NCBI RefSeq assembly: GCF_002078605.1
Contig: NZ_MSJR01000003.1
Coordinates: forward strand, 1 to 64,000
DNA: 64,000 nt
Direction: 5' to 3'
Source of the DNA: Salegentibacter sediminis
GTDB lineage: Bacteria; Bacteroidota; Bacteroidia; Flavobacteriales; Flavobacteriaceae
This document shows, piece after piece, positions 35,553 through 44,278 of the stretch (positions within the stretch are counted from its first letter, which is position 1; the number at the start of each line of letters is the position of its first letter). A model generated the notes under the pieces. The model worked only from the letters and a program-made list of their open reading frames with translations. It did no database searches and had not been told where the DNA came from. The position numbers were made by a program, and so were the translations under genes.

Positions 35553-36545
35553 ATCAAAAGCTTCCGCTACAAGTTCAAAAGATCTCAGGCGTAATTCTTT
35601 TGAATAACTCATTGTAGAAATCATCACTTCATCAACATCAAAATCGCTTGCAAGTTGTTCCAGCTGTTCTTTCACCGATTCCTTGGTGCCCGAAACAATT
35701 CGTCCCGCATTTCGCTGAAGCAATTCCTTTTCTCCTGCACTGAATTCATATTTTGCTATTTCTGAAAACTCAGGATAATTCTGAAAATTTCCCCTTTCAA
35801 ACTGAAGCAGGATATATTCGATATACTTTCGCATATTGGCCGCGATTTCTTCGGTTTCACCACACATTAAAAACACCGAGACAAATGCTTTTGGGGATTG
35901 AAGGGAATCTGAAGGTTTAAAATTCTGACGGTAATTTTTAACGACTTCAGGAGATACCAGTCCGTTTATGAATTTGGCAACAGAAAGGCCCATTCCCATT
36001 TCAGCAGCTATTTTTACACTGCCTCCGCTAGAACTCAGAATCCATTGTTCGGGAATTGTCTTTACCTGCGGGATAGCATAGACTCTACCTTTTTCAGTTC
36101 CAGCGGTATCGCCAAAAAAATGTTGAAGATGCTCCAGTTGGGTTAAATAATCTTCTTCTTTAAAAGTGTTTGAAGGATTTAAAAGATAGGCGCTTACACG
36201 ATCTCCTCCCGGGGCACGCCCCATCCCCAGATCTATTCTATTGGGATAGAGGGCTTCCAGGGTCCTGAAATTCTCGGCAACTTTAAAAGCACTGTGATTG
36301 GGGAGCATAATTCCGCCGGACCCCAGTCTAATTCGTTTGGTTTCAGCGCCAAGTCTGCTTAAAAGTACTTCGGGAGCAGACCCGGCGATAAACTTTGAAT
36401 TATGATGTTCTGAGAGCCAAAACCTGTGATACCCCAAATTATCAGCGAGTTTTGCGGTTTCTATAGTTTCCTGTAAAGCTTCCTGCGAGTTGGCTCCGGT
36501 TCTAACAATCGATTGGTCTAGTATGCTAAGTTTAATGTTTTTCAT
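35535..36545 (-). CDS. LLM-class flavin-dependent oxidoreductase
   Basis: This 336-aa luciferase-like monooxygenase fold protein matches the bacterial MsnO8/LuxAB-like subgroup: LSILDQSIVRTG at the start, YHRFWLSEHHNSKFIAGSAPEVLL, then RIRLGSGGIMLPNHS and the late DEVMISTMSY strand. Such enzymes use reduced FMN and oxygen on small organic substrates. The native substrate is unknown and many relatives are only predicted. It is transcribed alone, convergent with the patatin gene and divergent from hmgA. Confidence 0.9.
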   Translation of the reverse strand: MKNIKLSILDQSIVRTGANSQEALQETIETAKLADNLGYHRFWLSEHHNSKFIAGSAPEVLLSRLGAETKRIRLGSGGIMLPNHSAFKVAENFRTLEALYPNRIDLGMGRAPGGDRVSAYLLNPSNTFKEEDYLTQLEHLQHFFGDTAGTEKGRVYAIPQVKTIPEQWILSSSGGSVKIAAEMGMGLSVAKFINGLVSPEVVKNYRQNFKPSDSLQSPKAFVSVFLMCGETEEIAANMRKYIEYILLQFERGNFQNYPEFSEIAKYEFSAGEKELLQRNAGRIVSGTKESVKEQLEQLASDFDVDEVMISTMSYSKELRLRSFELVAEAFDLEPES

Positions 36546-36721
36546 ATTTAGTTAATCGAAAGAGACTAATGTTCATTACATTTTGCTCCCGGGTTTTAGT
36601 GATGTTTTAAGAATGTTTAGCATAAAATTCCCGATATTTGTTTTTAAGGAAAATTAAAGCCTAAAAAATAGTAAATTCTCAATTTTCTTTATAAAATTGG
36701 GAGGCCTAAAAAAATAAAATT

Positions 36722-37879
36722 ATGCCTTTTTATCATAAACTCGGTAAAATTCCCCACAAACGCCATACGGTCTTTAAAAAGCCCGATGGCAGCCTTTACT
36801 ACGAACAACTTTTTGGAACCGTAGGTTTCGATGGTATGTCGTCTAATAGTTACCACGAACACCGGCCTACACAGGTTAAGGAAATTAAAGGAAGTTATAG
36901 CGTAAAGCCAAAGATCGCTTCAGAGAATAATATTAAATCTTATCGTTTTAAAGGATTTCAGGTAGTGCCACATCCCGATTATCTGGAAAGCAGGAAAGTG
37001 GTGCTTACCAATAGCGATGTGGATATTACGCTTGCCTCTCCGCAGGGATCCACAGAGGACTATTTTTATAAAAATGCCGATTCAGATGAATTATTATTTA
37101 TTCATAAAGGAACCGGAAAATTAAGAACCCATCTTGGAAACCTGGATTTTAAATACGGCGATTATTTATTAATTCCACGGGGAACCATTTATAAGATCGA
37201 CTTTGACGATGAGGATAACCGCTTGTTTATTGTAGAATCAAGACGGCCTATTTATACCCCGAAAAGATACAGGAACTGGTTCGGGCAACTGCTGGAGCAT
37301 TCGCCATTTTGTGAAAGAGACCTCAGGCAGCCCTATGAACTTGAAACCAATGACGAGAAAGGAGATTTTCTCATCAAAGTGAAAAAGCAAGGAGAGATAT
37401 TTGATATGGTGTATGCTACACATCCTTTTGATGTGGTAGGTTATGATGGGTACAACTATCCTTATGCCTTCAGTATTCATGATTTTGAACCCATTACAGG
37501 GAGAATTCACCAGCCGCCACCGGTTCATCAAACCTTTGAGACCGATGCGTTTGTGGTGTGTAGTTTTTGTCCGAGAAAATACGATTACCATCCTGAAAGT
37601 ATTCCAGCCCCCTATTCTCATAGTAATATAGATAGCGATGAGGTACTCTATTATGTGGATGGAGATTTTATGAGCCGAAATGATATTGAAGCGGGGCATA
37701 TCTCCTTACATCCTGCGGGAATACCACACGGTCCGCATCCGGGAGCTGTAGAAAGAAGCATTGGCCAGGTTGAAACCGAAGAACTGGCCGTAATGGTTGA
37801 TACTTTTAAACCTTTAAAACTTACGGAAGAGGCGATGAAAATAGCCGATGAAAGCTATTATAAGTCGTGGTTAGAGTAA
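36722..37879 (+). CDS. hmgA: Homogentisate 1,2-dioxygenase
   Basis: This 385-aa cupin-fold enzyme opens the ring of homogentisate to maleylacetoacetate in tyrosine breakdown. Likely iron ligands are His300, Glu307 and His336, in PYSHSNIDSDEVLYY and GIPHGPHPG. It belongs to the shorter bacterial form. The hpd gene follows after 31 bases and provides its substrate. The leader contains two copies of GCCTAAAAAAT and a short AATTTT/AAAATT hairpin of unknown use. Confidence 0.93.
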   Translation: MPFYHKLGKIPHKRHTVFKKPDGSLYYEQLFGTVGFDGMSSNSYHEHRPTQVKEIKGSYSVKPKIASENNIKSYRFKGFQVVPHPDYLESRKVVLTNSDVDITLASPQGSTEDYFYKNADSDELLFIHKGTGKLRTHLGNLDFKYGDYLLIPRGTIYKIDFDDEDNRLFIVESRRPIYTPKRYRNWFGQLLEHSPFCERDLRQPYELETNDEKGDFLIKVKKQGEIFDMVYATHPFDVVGYDGYNYPYAFSIHDFEPITGRIHQPPPVHQTFETDAFVVCSFCPRKYDYHPESIPAPYSHSNIDSDEVLYYVDGDFMSRNDIEAGHISLHPAGIPHGPHPGAVERSIGQVETEELAVMVDTFKPLKLTEEAMKIADESYYKSWLE

Positions 37880-37910
37880 AATTAAATCAAGAACATATAA
37901 AAATATTAAT

Positions 37911-39053
37911 ATGAGTACCGATAACACATCATTAAAATTGGAAAAGGTAATTCCCGATGCAGAAGATTTTCTTCCAATTCTGGGCACCGATTTCGTGGAG
38001 CTGTATGTTGGCAACGCCAAGCAGGCTGCCTATTATTACCAGCACGCCTGGGGTTTTGAGCCAGTGGCCTATTCAGGATTAGAAACAGGGAGAAAAGACC
38101 AGGTTTCTTATGTATTACAACAAGGAAAGATTAGAATTGTTCTAACTTCCCCATTGACACCCGATGGAGACCTTAATGCCCACATCAATAAACACGGGGA
38201 TGGGGTTAAAATGGTTGCGCTTTGGGTAGATGATGCCCGCAAAAGCTATGAAGAAACCACAAAAAGAGGCGCCAAATCTTATGTAGAACCTTATGAGCTG
38301 GAAGATGAGCATGGAAAAGCTGTGATTTCAGGAATTCATACTTACGGAGAAACCATCCATCTTTTTGTAGAACGAAAAGACTACACAGGTCCTTTTCTGC
38401 CTGGATATAAGGCCTATGCAGCAAGGACCCACACAAAAGATACCGGTCTAAAATATATAGACCATATGGTTGGCAATGTAGGCTGGAACGAAATGAACAA
38501 ATGGGTGGAATTCTATGCAAAAGTTATGGGCTTCGCTCAAATGGTTTCTTTTGATGATAAGGATATCTCTACAGACTATACTGCTCTTATGAGTAAAGTA
38601 ATGAGCAATGGGAATGGAAGGATAAAATTCCCTATCAACGAACCCGCAGAAGGAAAGAAAAAATCCCAGATTGAGGAATATATAGATTTTTATAATGGGG
38701 CAGGAGTGCAACATATTGCGCTCGCTACCGATAATATTATAGAAACCGTTACCGCCCTGCGCGATCGCGGAGTAGAATTCCTTTATGTTCCCGAGACGTA
38801 CTATGATACTCTTTTGGATAGGGTGGGAGAAATTGATGAGGAATTGGAGCCGTTAAAAGAACTTGGTGTTTTGGTAGATCGGGACGATGAAGGCTATTTG
38901 TTGCAGATCTTTACCAAGCCGGTTTTGGACCGCCCAACAATGTTTTTCGAAATCATTCAGCGAAAAGGGGCTCAATCTTTTGGAAAAGGAAACTTTAAAG
39001 CGCTTTTTGAAGCGATTGAGAGAGAGCAGGATTTACGAGGTACATTAAGTTAG
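37911..39053 (+). CDS. hpd: 4-hydroxyphenylpyruvate dioxygenase
   Basis: This 380-aa two-domain vicinal-oxygen-chelate enzyme turns 4-hydroxyphenylpyruvate into homogentisate. The iron triad is His185 (YIDHMVGNV), His268 (VQHIALATD) and Glu347 (FFEIIQRKG). The C-terminal helix with FGKGNFKALFEAIE closes the active site. It is co-transcribed with hmgA, so the two steps are linked. Fumarylacetoacetase and maleylacetoacetate isomerase genes are not in the window. Confidence 0.95.
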   Translation: MSTDNTSLKLEKVIPDAEDFLPILGTDFVELYVGNAKQAAYYYQHAWGFEPVAYSGLETGRKDQVSYVLQQGKIRIVLTSPLTPDGDLNAHINKHGDGVKMVALWVDDARKSYEETTKRGAKSYVEPYELEDEHGKAVISGIHTYGETIHLFVERKDYTGPFLPGYKAYAARTHTKDTGLKYIDHMVGNVGWNEMNKWVEFYAKVMGFAQMVSFDDKDISTDYTALMSKVMSNGNGRIKFPINEPAEGKKKSQIEEYIDFYNGAGVQHIALATDNIIETVTALRDRGVEFLYVPETYYDTLLDRVGEIDEELEPLKELGVLVDRDDEGYLLQIFTKPVLDRPTMFFEIIQRKGAQSFGKGNFKALFEAIEREQDLRGTLS

Positions 39054-39355
39054 GAGATTATATTTGCCAACTTAATCGATTATTTGAAAAATAATTAAAC
39101 TAATCCTACTGTTTAGGTTAAAGTTTATTTTCTGGTTGTGAATAAAGTTCAATTTAAGGACTTTTGCGCTCGCATTTTTGGAGTGGTTACCAAACAGTGT
39201 GATTTATTTTTTTCATAATTTAAGTTTTAGTTGGTTAATAAGACAAAAACCCTATCATTAATTTGATGGGGTTTTTTGTTTAATTACATTTGGAATAGAA
39301 ATTGTAAATATCGGTATAGTAACACGAATTTTACCTTTATCAGCAAGACAAAGCC
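39054..39355 (+). other. Intergenic region of 302 bases
   Basis: No protein gene fits here. TATATTTG (39060-39067) resembles a -7 box just after hpd, and a strong terminator lies at 39246-39277, about 190 bases past the hpd stop. A short transcript between the two is possible. The last 75 bases should hold the promoter of the DUF3108 gene; TACCTTTA near 39334 is the closest to a -7 box. Confidence 0.5.
39246..39280 (+). terminator. Terminator downstream of hmgA-hpd
   Basis: AAAACCCTATCA (39246-39257) pairs with TGATGGGGTTTT (39264-39275) through 12 pairs, one of them G-U, around a 6-nt loop. A T-run follows. It ends the hpd transcript or a small RNA in the gap. Confidence 0.85.
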
Positions 39356-40132
39356 ATGAAAAAAATATTTACAATACTTACCATCCTTTTAACCTTCGTT
39401 TCTGTACAGGCACAGTCGCAGCAGGCTTTTGAGGCCGGAGAATGGTTTCGTTTCCGGATTCATTATGGGCCCTTTAATGCCAGTTATGCTACTATGGAAG
39501 TGGAGGAAGCTACCTTGCGAAATAAACCTGTTTATCATATTAAGGGACGTGGAAAGTCTACCGGGCTATTGCATCTCTTTTTCAAAGTAGATGATGATTA
39601 TCAAACCTTTATCGATAAAAATGATGGAAAGCCTTATAAATTCATCAGAAAGATTGATGAAGGTGGGTATACCAAAGATCTCGAAATAGATTTCGATCAC
39701 AGCGATAATGAGGCACATGTATTTGATAGAAAACATGGGCAGAATAATACTTATACTACCCAGGAAAATGTGCACGATATGTTATCTGCATTTTATTATA
39801 TTCGCAACAATATTAAAAACGATGAGCTTAGTCCTGGAGATGAGATGAACCTCAATCTTTTTATAGATGATGAAACCATGAATTTCAAACTGAAGTTTCT
39901 TGGTCGGGAGGTGATTAAGACCAAGTTTGGGAAAGTTGCCACCCTAAAATTCAGGCCTTTGGTTATGGCAGGAAGAGTTTTTAAAGAAAAAGAAAGCCTT
40001 ACCTTTTGGGTTTCTGATGATGCCAATAAACTACCTGTAAAAATTGAGGCAGATCTTAAGGTTGGCTCCCTGGACGCTGACCTGGACGCTTATAAAGGAC
40101 TAAAACATCCCTTCAGAATAATTGTAGATTAA
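39356..40132 (+). CDS. DUF3108-family exported protein
   Basis: This 258-aa protein has a signal peptide (ending VQAQ). It is a DUF3108-type beta-rich protein with EAGEWFRFRIHYGPFNASYATMEV at the N-terminus and a FWVSDDANKLPVKIEADLKVG strand near the end. Family members are periplasmic, and no activity is known. The tryptophan dioxygenase gene starts 1 base after its stop and the M23 gene follows, so the three form one operon. Confidence 0.8.
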   Translation: MKKIFTILTILLTFVSVQAQSQQAFEAGEWFRFRIHYGPFNASYATMEVEEATLRNKPVYHIKGRGKSTGLLHLFFKVDDDYQTFIDKNDGKPYKFIRKIDEGGYTKDLEIDFDHSDNEAHVFDRKHGQNNTYTTQENVHDMLSAFYYIRNNIKNDELSPGDEMNLNLFIDDETMNFKLKFLGREVIKTKFGKVATLKFRPLVMAGRVFKEKESLTFWVSDDANKLPVKIEADLKVGSLDADLDAYKGLKHPFRIIVD

Positions 40133-40133
40133 C

Positions 40134-41099
40134 ATGGAAATCAAGCCGGAGATTGCCGAAAGAATTGCTAAACTAGAAGAGAAATTCAGAAATTCAGGAC
40201 AGGACCTGGGCTCGTATCTTGACGGTTTGTTATATGATAAATATCTTACCTATTGGGATTATATCAATATAGATACCCTTTTAAGTCTTCAGAAAACCCT
40301 TACCCATTTTCCCGATGAGAAAATCTTTATCTCTTATCACCAGATAACAGAACTTTATTTCAAGCTCATTATCCATGAGCAAAAGCAAATAATTGAAGCC
40401 AAAAATGAAGATGCGGCCTTTTATATTGAAAAATTCCACCGCTTAAACCGATATTTTAGAATATTAACCGATTCTTTTGATGTGATGATAAAGGGGATGG
40501 ATCGGGAACAATTCCTTAAGTTCAGGATGGCACTTCTGCCGGCCAGCGGCTTCCAGTCGGCGCAGTTCAGGATGATCGAGATCTATTCGACGCCCCTGGA
40601 GAATCTTGTTCCTTTTGAAAAACGCAAAGATTTTTCTGCAGAAAATGATTTCGAGGAATTACTGGAAAACATCTATTGGAAAAAAGGTGGAATAGACCTG
40701 AAAAGCGGGGAGAAAACACTCACCCTTAAGCAATTTGAAGACCGATATATCGAAAGCTTTTTAAAGCTTGCCCGCGAAGTAGAAGGGAAAAGCCTTTATC
40801 ATATTTATCTGGGTCTTCCAGAAGAGATAAAAAATAATTCGGGATTGATCAATGCAATGCGTAATTTTGACGTTTATGTAAATATTAACTGGCCCCTGAT
40901 GCATATTGGTGCTGCTTATCGCTATTTAAATAAGGATAATAAGACCATTGCAGCTACAGGAGGAACAAACTGGAAAGAGTTTCTTCCCCCTGGATTCCAA
41001 AAAAATAGTTTCTTTCCCTATCTATGGAGCGAGACCGAATTTGAAGAGTGGGGAAAAGAATGGGTGGAGAATAAGTTTAATACAGAAAAAACAGCTTGA
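40134..41099 (+). CDS. Tryptophan 2,3-dioxygenase-family protein
   Basis: This 321-aa helical haem protein matches the TDO family at its key sites: His69 in YHQITELYFKLIIHE, Arg146 in PASGFQSAQFRMIEI, likely haem ligand His257 in NWPLMHIGAAYRYL, and the ATGG loop near residue 275. Family members open the indole ring of tryptophan to N-formylkynurenine, the first step of the kynurenine route. The ELY and ATGGTNW variants depart from classical TDO (ELW, GTGGSSG), so another indole substrate is possible. Its stop codon overlaps the TTG start of the next gene. No other kynurenine gene is near. Confidence 0.88.
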   Translation: MEIKPEIAERIAKLEEKFRNSGQDLGSYLDGLLYDKYLTYWDYINIDTLLSLQKTLTHFPDEKIFISYHQITELYFKLIIHEQKQIIEAKNEDAAFYIEKFHRLNRYFRILTDSFDVMIKGMDREQFLKFRMALLPASGFQSAQFRMIEIYSTPLENLVPFEKRKDFSAENDFEELLENIYWKKGGIDLKSGEKTLTLKQFEDRYIESFLKLAREVEGKSLYHIYLGLPEEIKNNSGLINAMRNFDVYVNINWPLMHIGAAYRYLNKDNKTIAATGGTNWKEFLPPGFQKNSFFPYLWSETEFEEWGKEWVENKFNTEKTA

Positions 41100-42337
41100 A
41101 AAAATTGAAAAAATTTAGTTACCTGATGTTGATAATGCTGGCTTTTATCGCCTGCAATGATGATGTGAAAGATGAAGCCATGAATAAGGAGATGGCCGCG
41201 GTGAAAGCACCGCCAGTGGTGAAGGAATATGGTTTTGTGCTCAACGATTTCGAGGTGGTGGTAGACACCATTTCCAGAGGTGATTTTTTTGGAAGTATCC
41301 TTGATGAGCAAGGGGTGAGTCCCGGAAAAGTACATGAGATTTCTCAAAAAGTAAAAGATACTTTTAACCCTGCCAGGATTATAGCCGGTAAAAAATATAT
41401 AATTCTAAAGGATAAAGACTCTGTTCAAACTCCCAAATTCTTCATCTACGAAAATGACAAAATAAATTATACTGTAGTAGACCTTAATGAGGCTACGGCA
41501 TATACCGCCAAACGCCCGGTGACGGTAAAGAAGCGGGAAATTTCCGGAGTTATTACCTCCTCTCTTTCAGAAGCTATGCAAAATCAGGGTTTAAGTAATT
41601 TGTTGGTTTATGAACTTTCAAATATTTATCAGTGGAGTATAGATTTCTTTAAGCTTCAGAAGGGAGATCAGTTTAAGATGGTTTACGAAGAAAAGTATAT
41701 CGATGACACCATTTTTGCCGGAATCGAAAATGTTGAGGCTGCTGTTTTTAAACATTCTGGCAGGCCTTTTTATGCCTTTAACTATGAAACCGATTCTATT
41801 ACCGGAAAAGCCAGTTTTTATGATGAAGAAGCCAAAGCACTTCAAAGTTTTTTCCTGAAAGCTCCCTTGAATTACAGTAGAATTTCCAGCCGTTATACAA
41901 AGAGAAGGTTTCATCCTGTACAGAAACGATGGAAAGCCCACCTTGGGACAGATTATGCTGCGGCCACAGGTACACCTATTGTAAGTACTGCCGATGGTAC
42001 TGTTATCGCCTCAAGTTACACCTCGGGTAATGGAAATTATGTTAAGGTGCGGCATAACAGTAAATACACCACGCAATATCTTCATATGACCAGGCGAAAT
42101 GTGCGAAAGGGCCAGCGGGTTAAACAAGGAGATGTAATTGGTTATGTAGGAAGTACTGGCCTGGCTACAGGACCTCATGTTTGTTATCGATTTTGGGTGA
42201 ATGGGAAACAGGTAGATCCCTATCGCCAGAATTTGCCAACTGCAAAACATATTGAAGAGGATCGTAAAGATGCTTATTTCGCTGCTATCGATGAGCTAAA
42301 ACAAAGGCTCGACAGTATTCCTTATCAGGAAATTTAA
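41096..42337 (+). CDS. M23-family peptidoglycan metallopeptidase lipoprotein
   Basis: This 413-aa protein begins at a TTG that overlaps the previous stop (TTGA). The first 20 residues form a lipoprotein signal with Cys20 (AFIAC). The C-terminal LytM domain (about 275-380) has the metal ligands His282 and Asp286 (HLGTDYA), His330 (YLHM) and His361, but the second residue of the HxH motif is Cys363 (GPHVCYRFW). The variant is frequent in Bacteroidota. It probably cleaves peptidoglycan cross-links or crossbridges at the inner face of the outer membrane. Confidence 0.9.
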   Translation: MKKLKKFSYLMLIMLAFIACNDDVKDEAMNKEMAAVKAPPVVKEYGFVLNDFEVVVDTISRGDFFGSILDEQGVSPGKVHEISQKVKDTFNPARIIAGKKYIILKDKDSVQTPKFFIYENDKINYTVVDLNEATAYTAKRPVTVKKREISGVITSSLSEAMQNQGLSNLLVYELSNIYQWSIDFFKLQKGDQFKMVYEEKYIDDTIFAGIENVEAAVFKHSGRPFYAFNYETDSITGKASFYDEEAKALQSFFLKAPLNYSRISSRYTKRRFHPVQKRWKAHLGTDYAAATGTPIVSTADGTVIASSYTSGNGNYVKVRHNSKYTTQYLHMTRRNVRKGQRVKQGDVIGYVGSTGLATGPHVCYRFWVNGKQVDPYRQNLPTAKHIEEDRKDAYFAAIDELKQRLDSIPYQEI

Positions 42338-42383
42338 TTCCATCCCCATTGGGATTATTTAGGCTTTTTAACTTTTAAGGTTA

Positions 42384-42413
42384 ATACGAGGCTGACTTCG
42401 TATTTATCTTTTT
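42384..42413 (+). terminator. Terminator after the M23 gene
   Basis: ATACGA (42384-42389) pairs with TCGTAT (42398-42403), with A/T pairs extending the stem, and a T-rich run follows. The stem is short, so efficiency is uncertain. Confidence 0.6.
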
Positions 42414-42421
42414 TAAATTTG
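42414..42421 (+). promoter_or_regulatory. Candidate -7 box upstream of pgi
   Basis: TAAATTTG followed by C matches TAnnTTTG and ends 35 bases before the GTG start of pgi. It directly follows the T-run of the preceding terminator. A good -33 TTG was not found. Confidence 0.4.
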
Positions 42422-42456
42422 CCATTCATTTGAATTTTTAATTAAAAATAACTGCT

Positions 42457-44088
42457 GTGAAAAATATAAATCCAACTCAAACAACTGCCTGGAAAAAATT
42501 ATCTCAACATTATAAGGAGGTGAAAGACCTGGAGATGAAGGAATTGTTCAAAGAAGATCCCGACCGAGCTTCCGGGTTCACCTTACAATGGGAGGATTTA
42601 TATCTTGATTTCAGTAAAAACCGCATAACCTCAACAACCAAGGACTTACTCGATGAGCTTGCCCGGGAGTGTGCTCTTCCTGAAGCTATTGAATCCTATT
42701 TTACCGGGGAAGCGATCAATAGAACAGAGAAGCGTCCCGTATTGCATACAGCATTGAGAGCTGCTGCTGATTCTGTTATTGAAGTTGACGGAGAGAATAT
42801 AATGCCGGAAGTTCGGGAAGTAAAAAGCAAGATGGAGAAGTTCTCCAACTCGGTTATTGATGGGAGTAAAAAGGGTTATACAGGTAAGGCCTTTACCGAT
42901 GTTGTAAATATCGGGATTGGTGGGTCTGATCTTGGCCCGGTCATGATCGCCGAAGCCCTAAAACATTATAAGAACCACCTCAATGTTCATTTTATCTCTA
43001 ATGTAGACGGAGATCATGTGCATGAACTTATTAAAGATCTTAACCCCGAAACTACCTTGTTTTTGGTGGTTTCTAAAACCTTTACTACCCAGGAAACAAG
43101 ATCTAATGCAACTACAATACGAAACTGGTTTAGAAAAACGGCTCCCCAGGAGGCGGTATCGCAACATTTTGCGGCAGTTTCTACCAATCTTGAAAAAGTA
43201 GAGGAGTTTGGGATTGACATCCAAAACGTTTTTCCAATGTGGGATTGGGTTGGTGGCCGGTTCTCCCTGTGGAGCGCGGTAGGTTTGTCTATTAGTCTTG
43301 CCGTGGGCTATAATAATTTTGAAGCTCTCTTAAAAGGAGCCCGCAAGATGGATCGTCATTTCAGGGAAACCGAACTTTCAGAGAATATTCCCGTACAGCT
43401 GGCTATGTTAAGCATTTGGTATAATAACTTTTTTGAAGCTGAAAGCGAAGCGGTAATCCCTTATACTCAATACCTTCACAGGCTTCCGGCCTACTTGCAG
43501 CAGGCCATCATGGAAAGCAATGGAAAAAGCGTAGATCGTAATGGAGAAAAAGTTAATTACCAAACCGGAACTCTCATTTGGGGAGAACCTGGTACCAACT
43601 CCCAGCATGCCTTTTTCCAATTGATTCACCAGGGCACAAAATTGATCCCTGCAGATTTTATTGGATTTAAAGAGAGTCTTTTTGGTGATGTTGATCACCA
43701 TAATAAATTAATGGCAAATTTCTTTGCTCAAACCGAAGCCTTATTACAGGGAAAAACTCCTCAGGAGGTTAGAAAAGAACTTGAAGAGAAAGGAATGAGT
43801 GGGGAAGCCCTGGAGGAACTATTGCCATTTAAAGTTTTTGAAGGAAACAAACCTACAAATACCCTTCTCTTTGATAAACTTACTCCCGAAAGCCTGGGTA
43901 AATTGGTGGCTTTATACGAGCATAAGATCTTTGTTCAGGGGGTGATTTGGAATATCTTTAGCTACGACCAATGGGGAGTAGAATTAGGAAAACAATTGGC
44001 AACCAATATTCTTGAGGAAATCGAAAATAAACACCTGAATAATCACGATTCTTCTACTAAGAACCTTATAAAATTCTTTTTGCAATAA
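42457..44088 (+). CDS. pgi: Glucose-6-phosphate isomerase
   Basis: This 543-aa protein has the length of the bacterial enzyme and interconverts glucose 6-phosphate and fructose 6-phosphate. The PGI signatures are plain: [15 protein letters not shown] near residue 150, [19 protein letters not shown] near residue 260 and [11 protein letters not shown] near residue 505. The catalytic Glu lies in the IMESNGKSV segment. A GTG start at 42457 is used; it matches the family N-terminus ([13 protein letters not shown]). The 190 bases after its stop hold the promoter region for the TonB receptor. Confidence 0.97.
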   Translation: MKNINPTQTTAWKKLSQHYKEVKDLEMKELFKEDPDRASGFTLQWEDLYLDFSKNRITSTTKDLLDELARECALPEAIESYFTGEAINRTEKRPVLHTALRAAADSVIEVDGENIMPEVREVKSKMEKFSNSVIDGSKKGYTGKAFTDVVNIGIGGSDLGPVMIAEALKHYKNHLNVHFISNVDGDHVHELIKDLNPETTLFLVVSKTFTTQETRSNATTIRNWFRKTAPQEAVSQHFAAVSTNLEKVEEFGIDIQNVFPMWDWVGGRFSLWSAVGLSISLAVGYNNFEALLKGARKMDRHFRETELSENIPVQLAMLSIWYNNFFEAESEAVIPYTQYLHRLPAYLQQAIMESNGKSVDRNGEKVNYQTGTLIWGEPGTNSQHAFFQLIHQGTKLIPADFIGFKESLFGDVDHHNKLMANFFAQTEALLQGKTPQEVRKELEEKGMSGEALEELLPFKVFEGNKPTNTLLFDKLTPESLGKLVALYEHKIFVQGVIWNIFSYDQWGVELGKQLATNILEEIENKHLNNHDSSTKNLIKFFLQ

Positions 44089-44159
44089 AAATAGCAGAAA
44101 TGTTAACATCTTCTAAATAGTTTTATCTCCACTTGAATTAGATAGTTCAAAAAAAGTTT

Positions 44160-44167
44160 TAGTTTTG
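44160..44167 (+). promoter_or_regulatory. Candidate -7 box upstream of the receptor gene
   Basis: TAGTTTTG followed by CGGCG matches TAnnTTTG. A TTG at 44133-44135 is 24 bases upstream, slightly beyond the usual -33 spacing. The TTTTGCGGCG part (44163-44172) recurs at 44237-44246, closer to the start codon. Confidence 0.4.
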
Positions 44168-44278
44168 CGGCGTGAAAGATGCTAAAGTTAAAAACCTTAA
44201 CATTTGGGTAAACTAAAATATTGAGAATTTAGCTTCTTTTGCGGCGAATTTTAATCTCAACACAAACAAAAATTAAAC

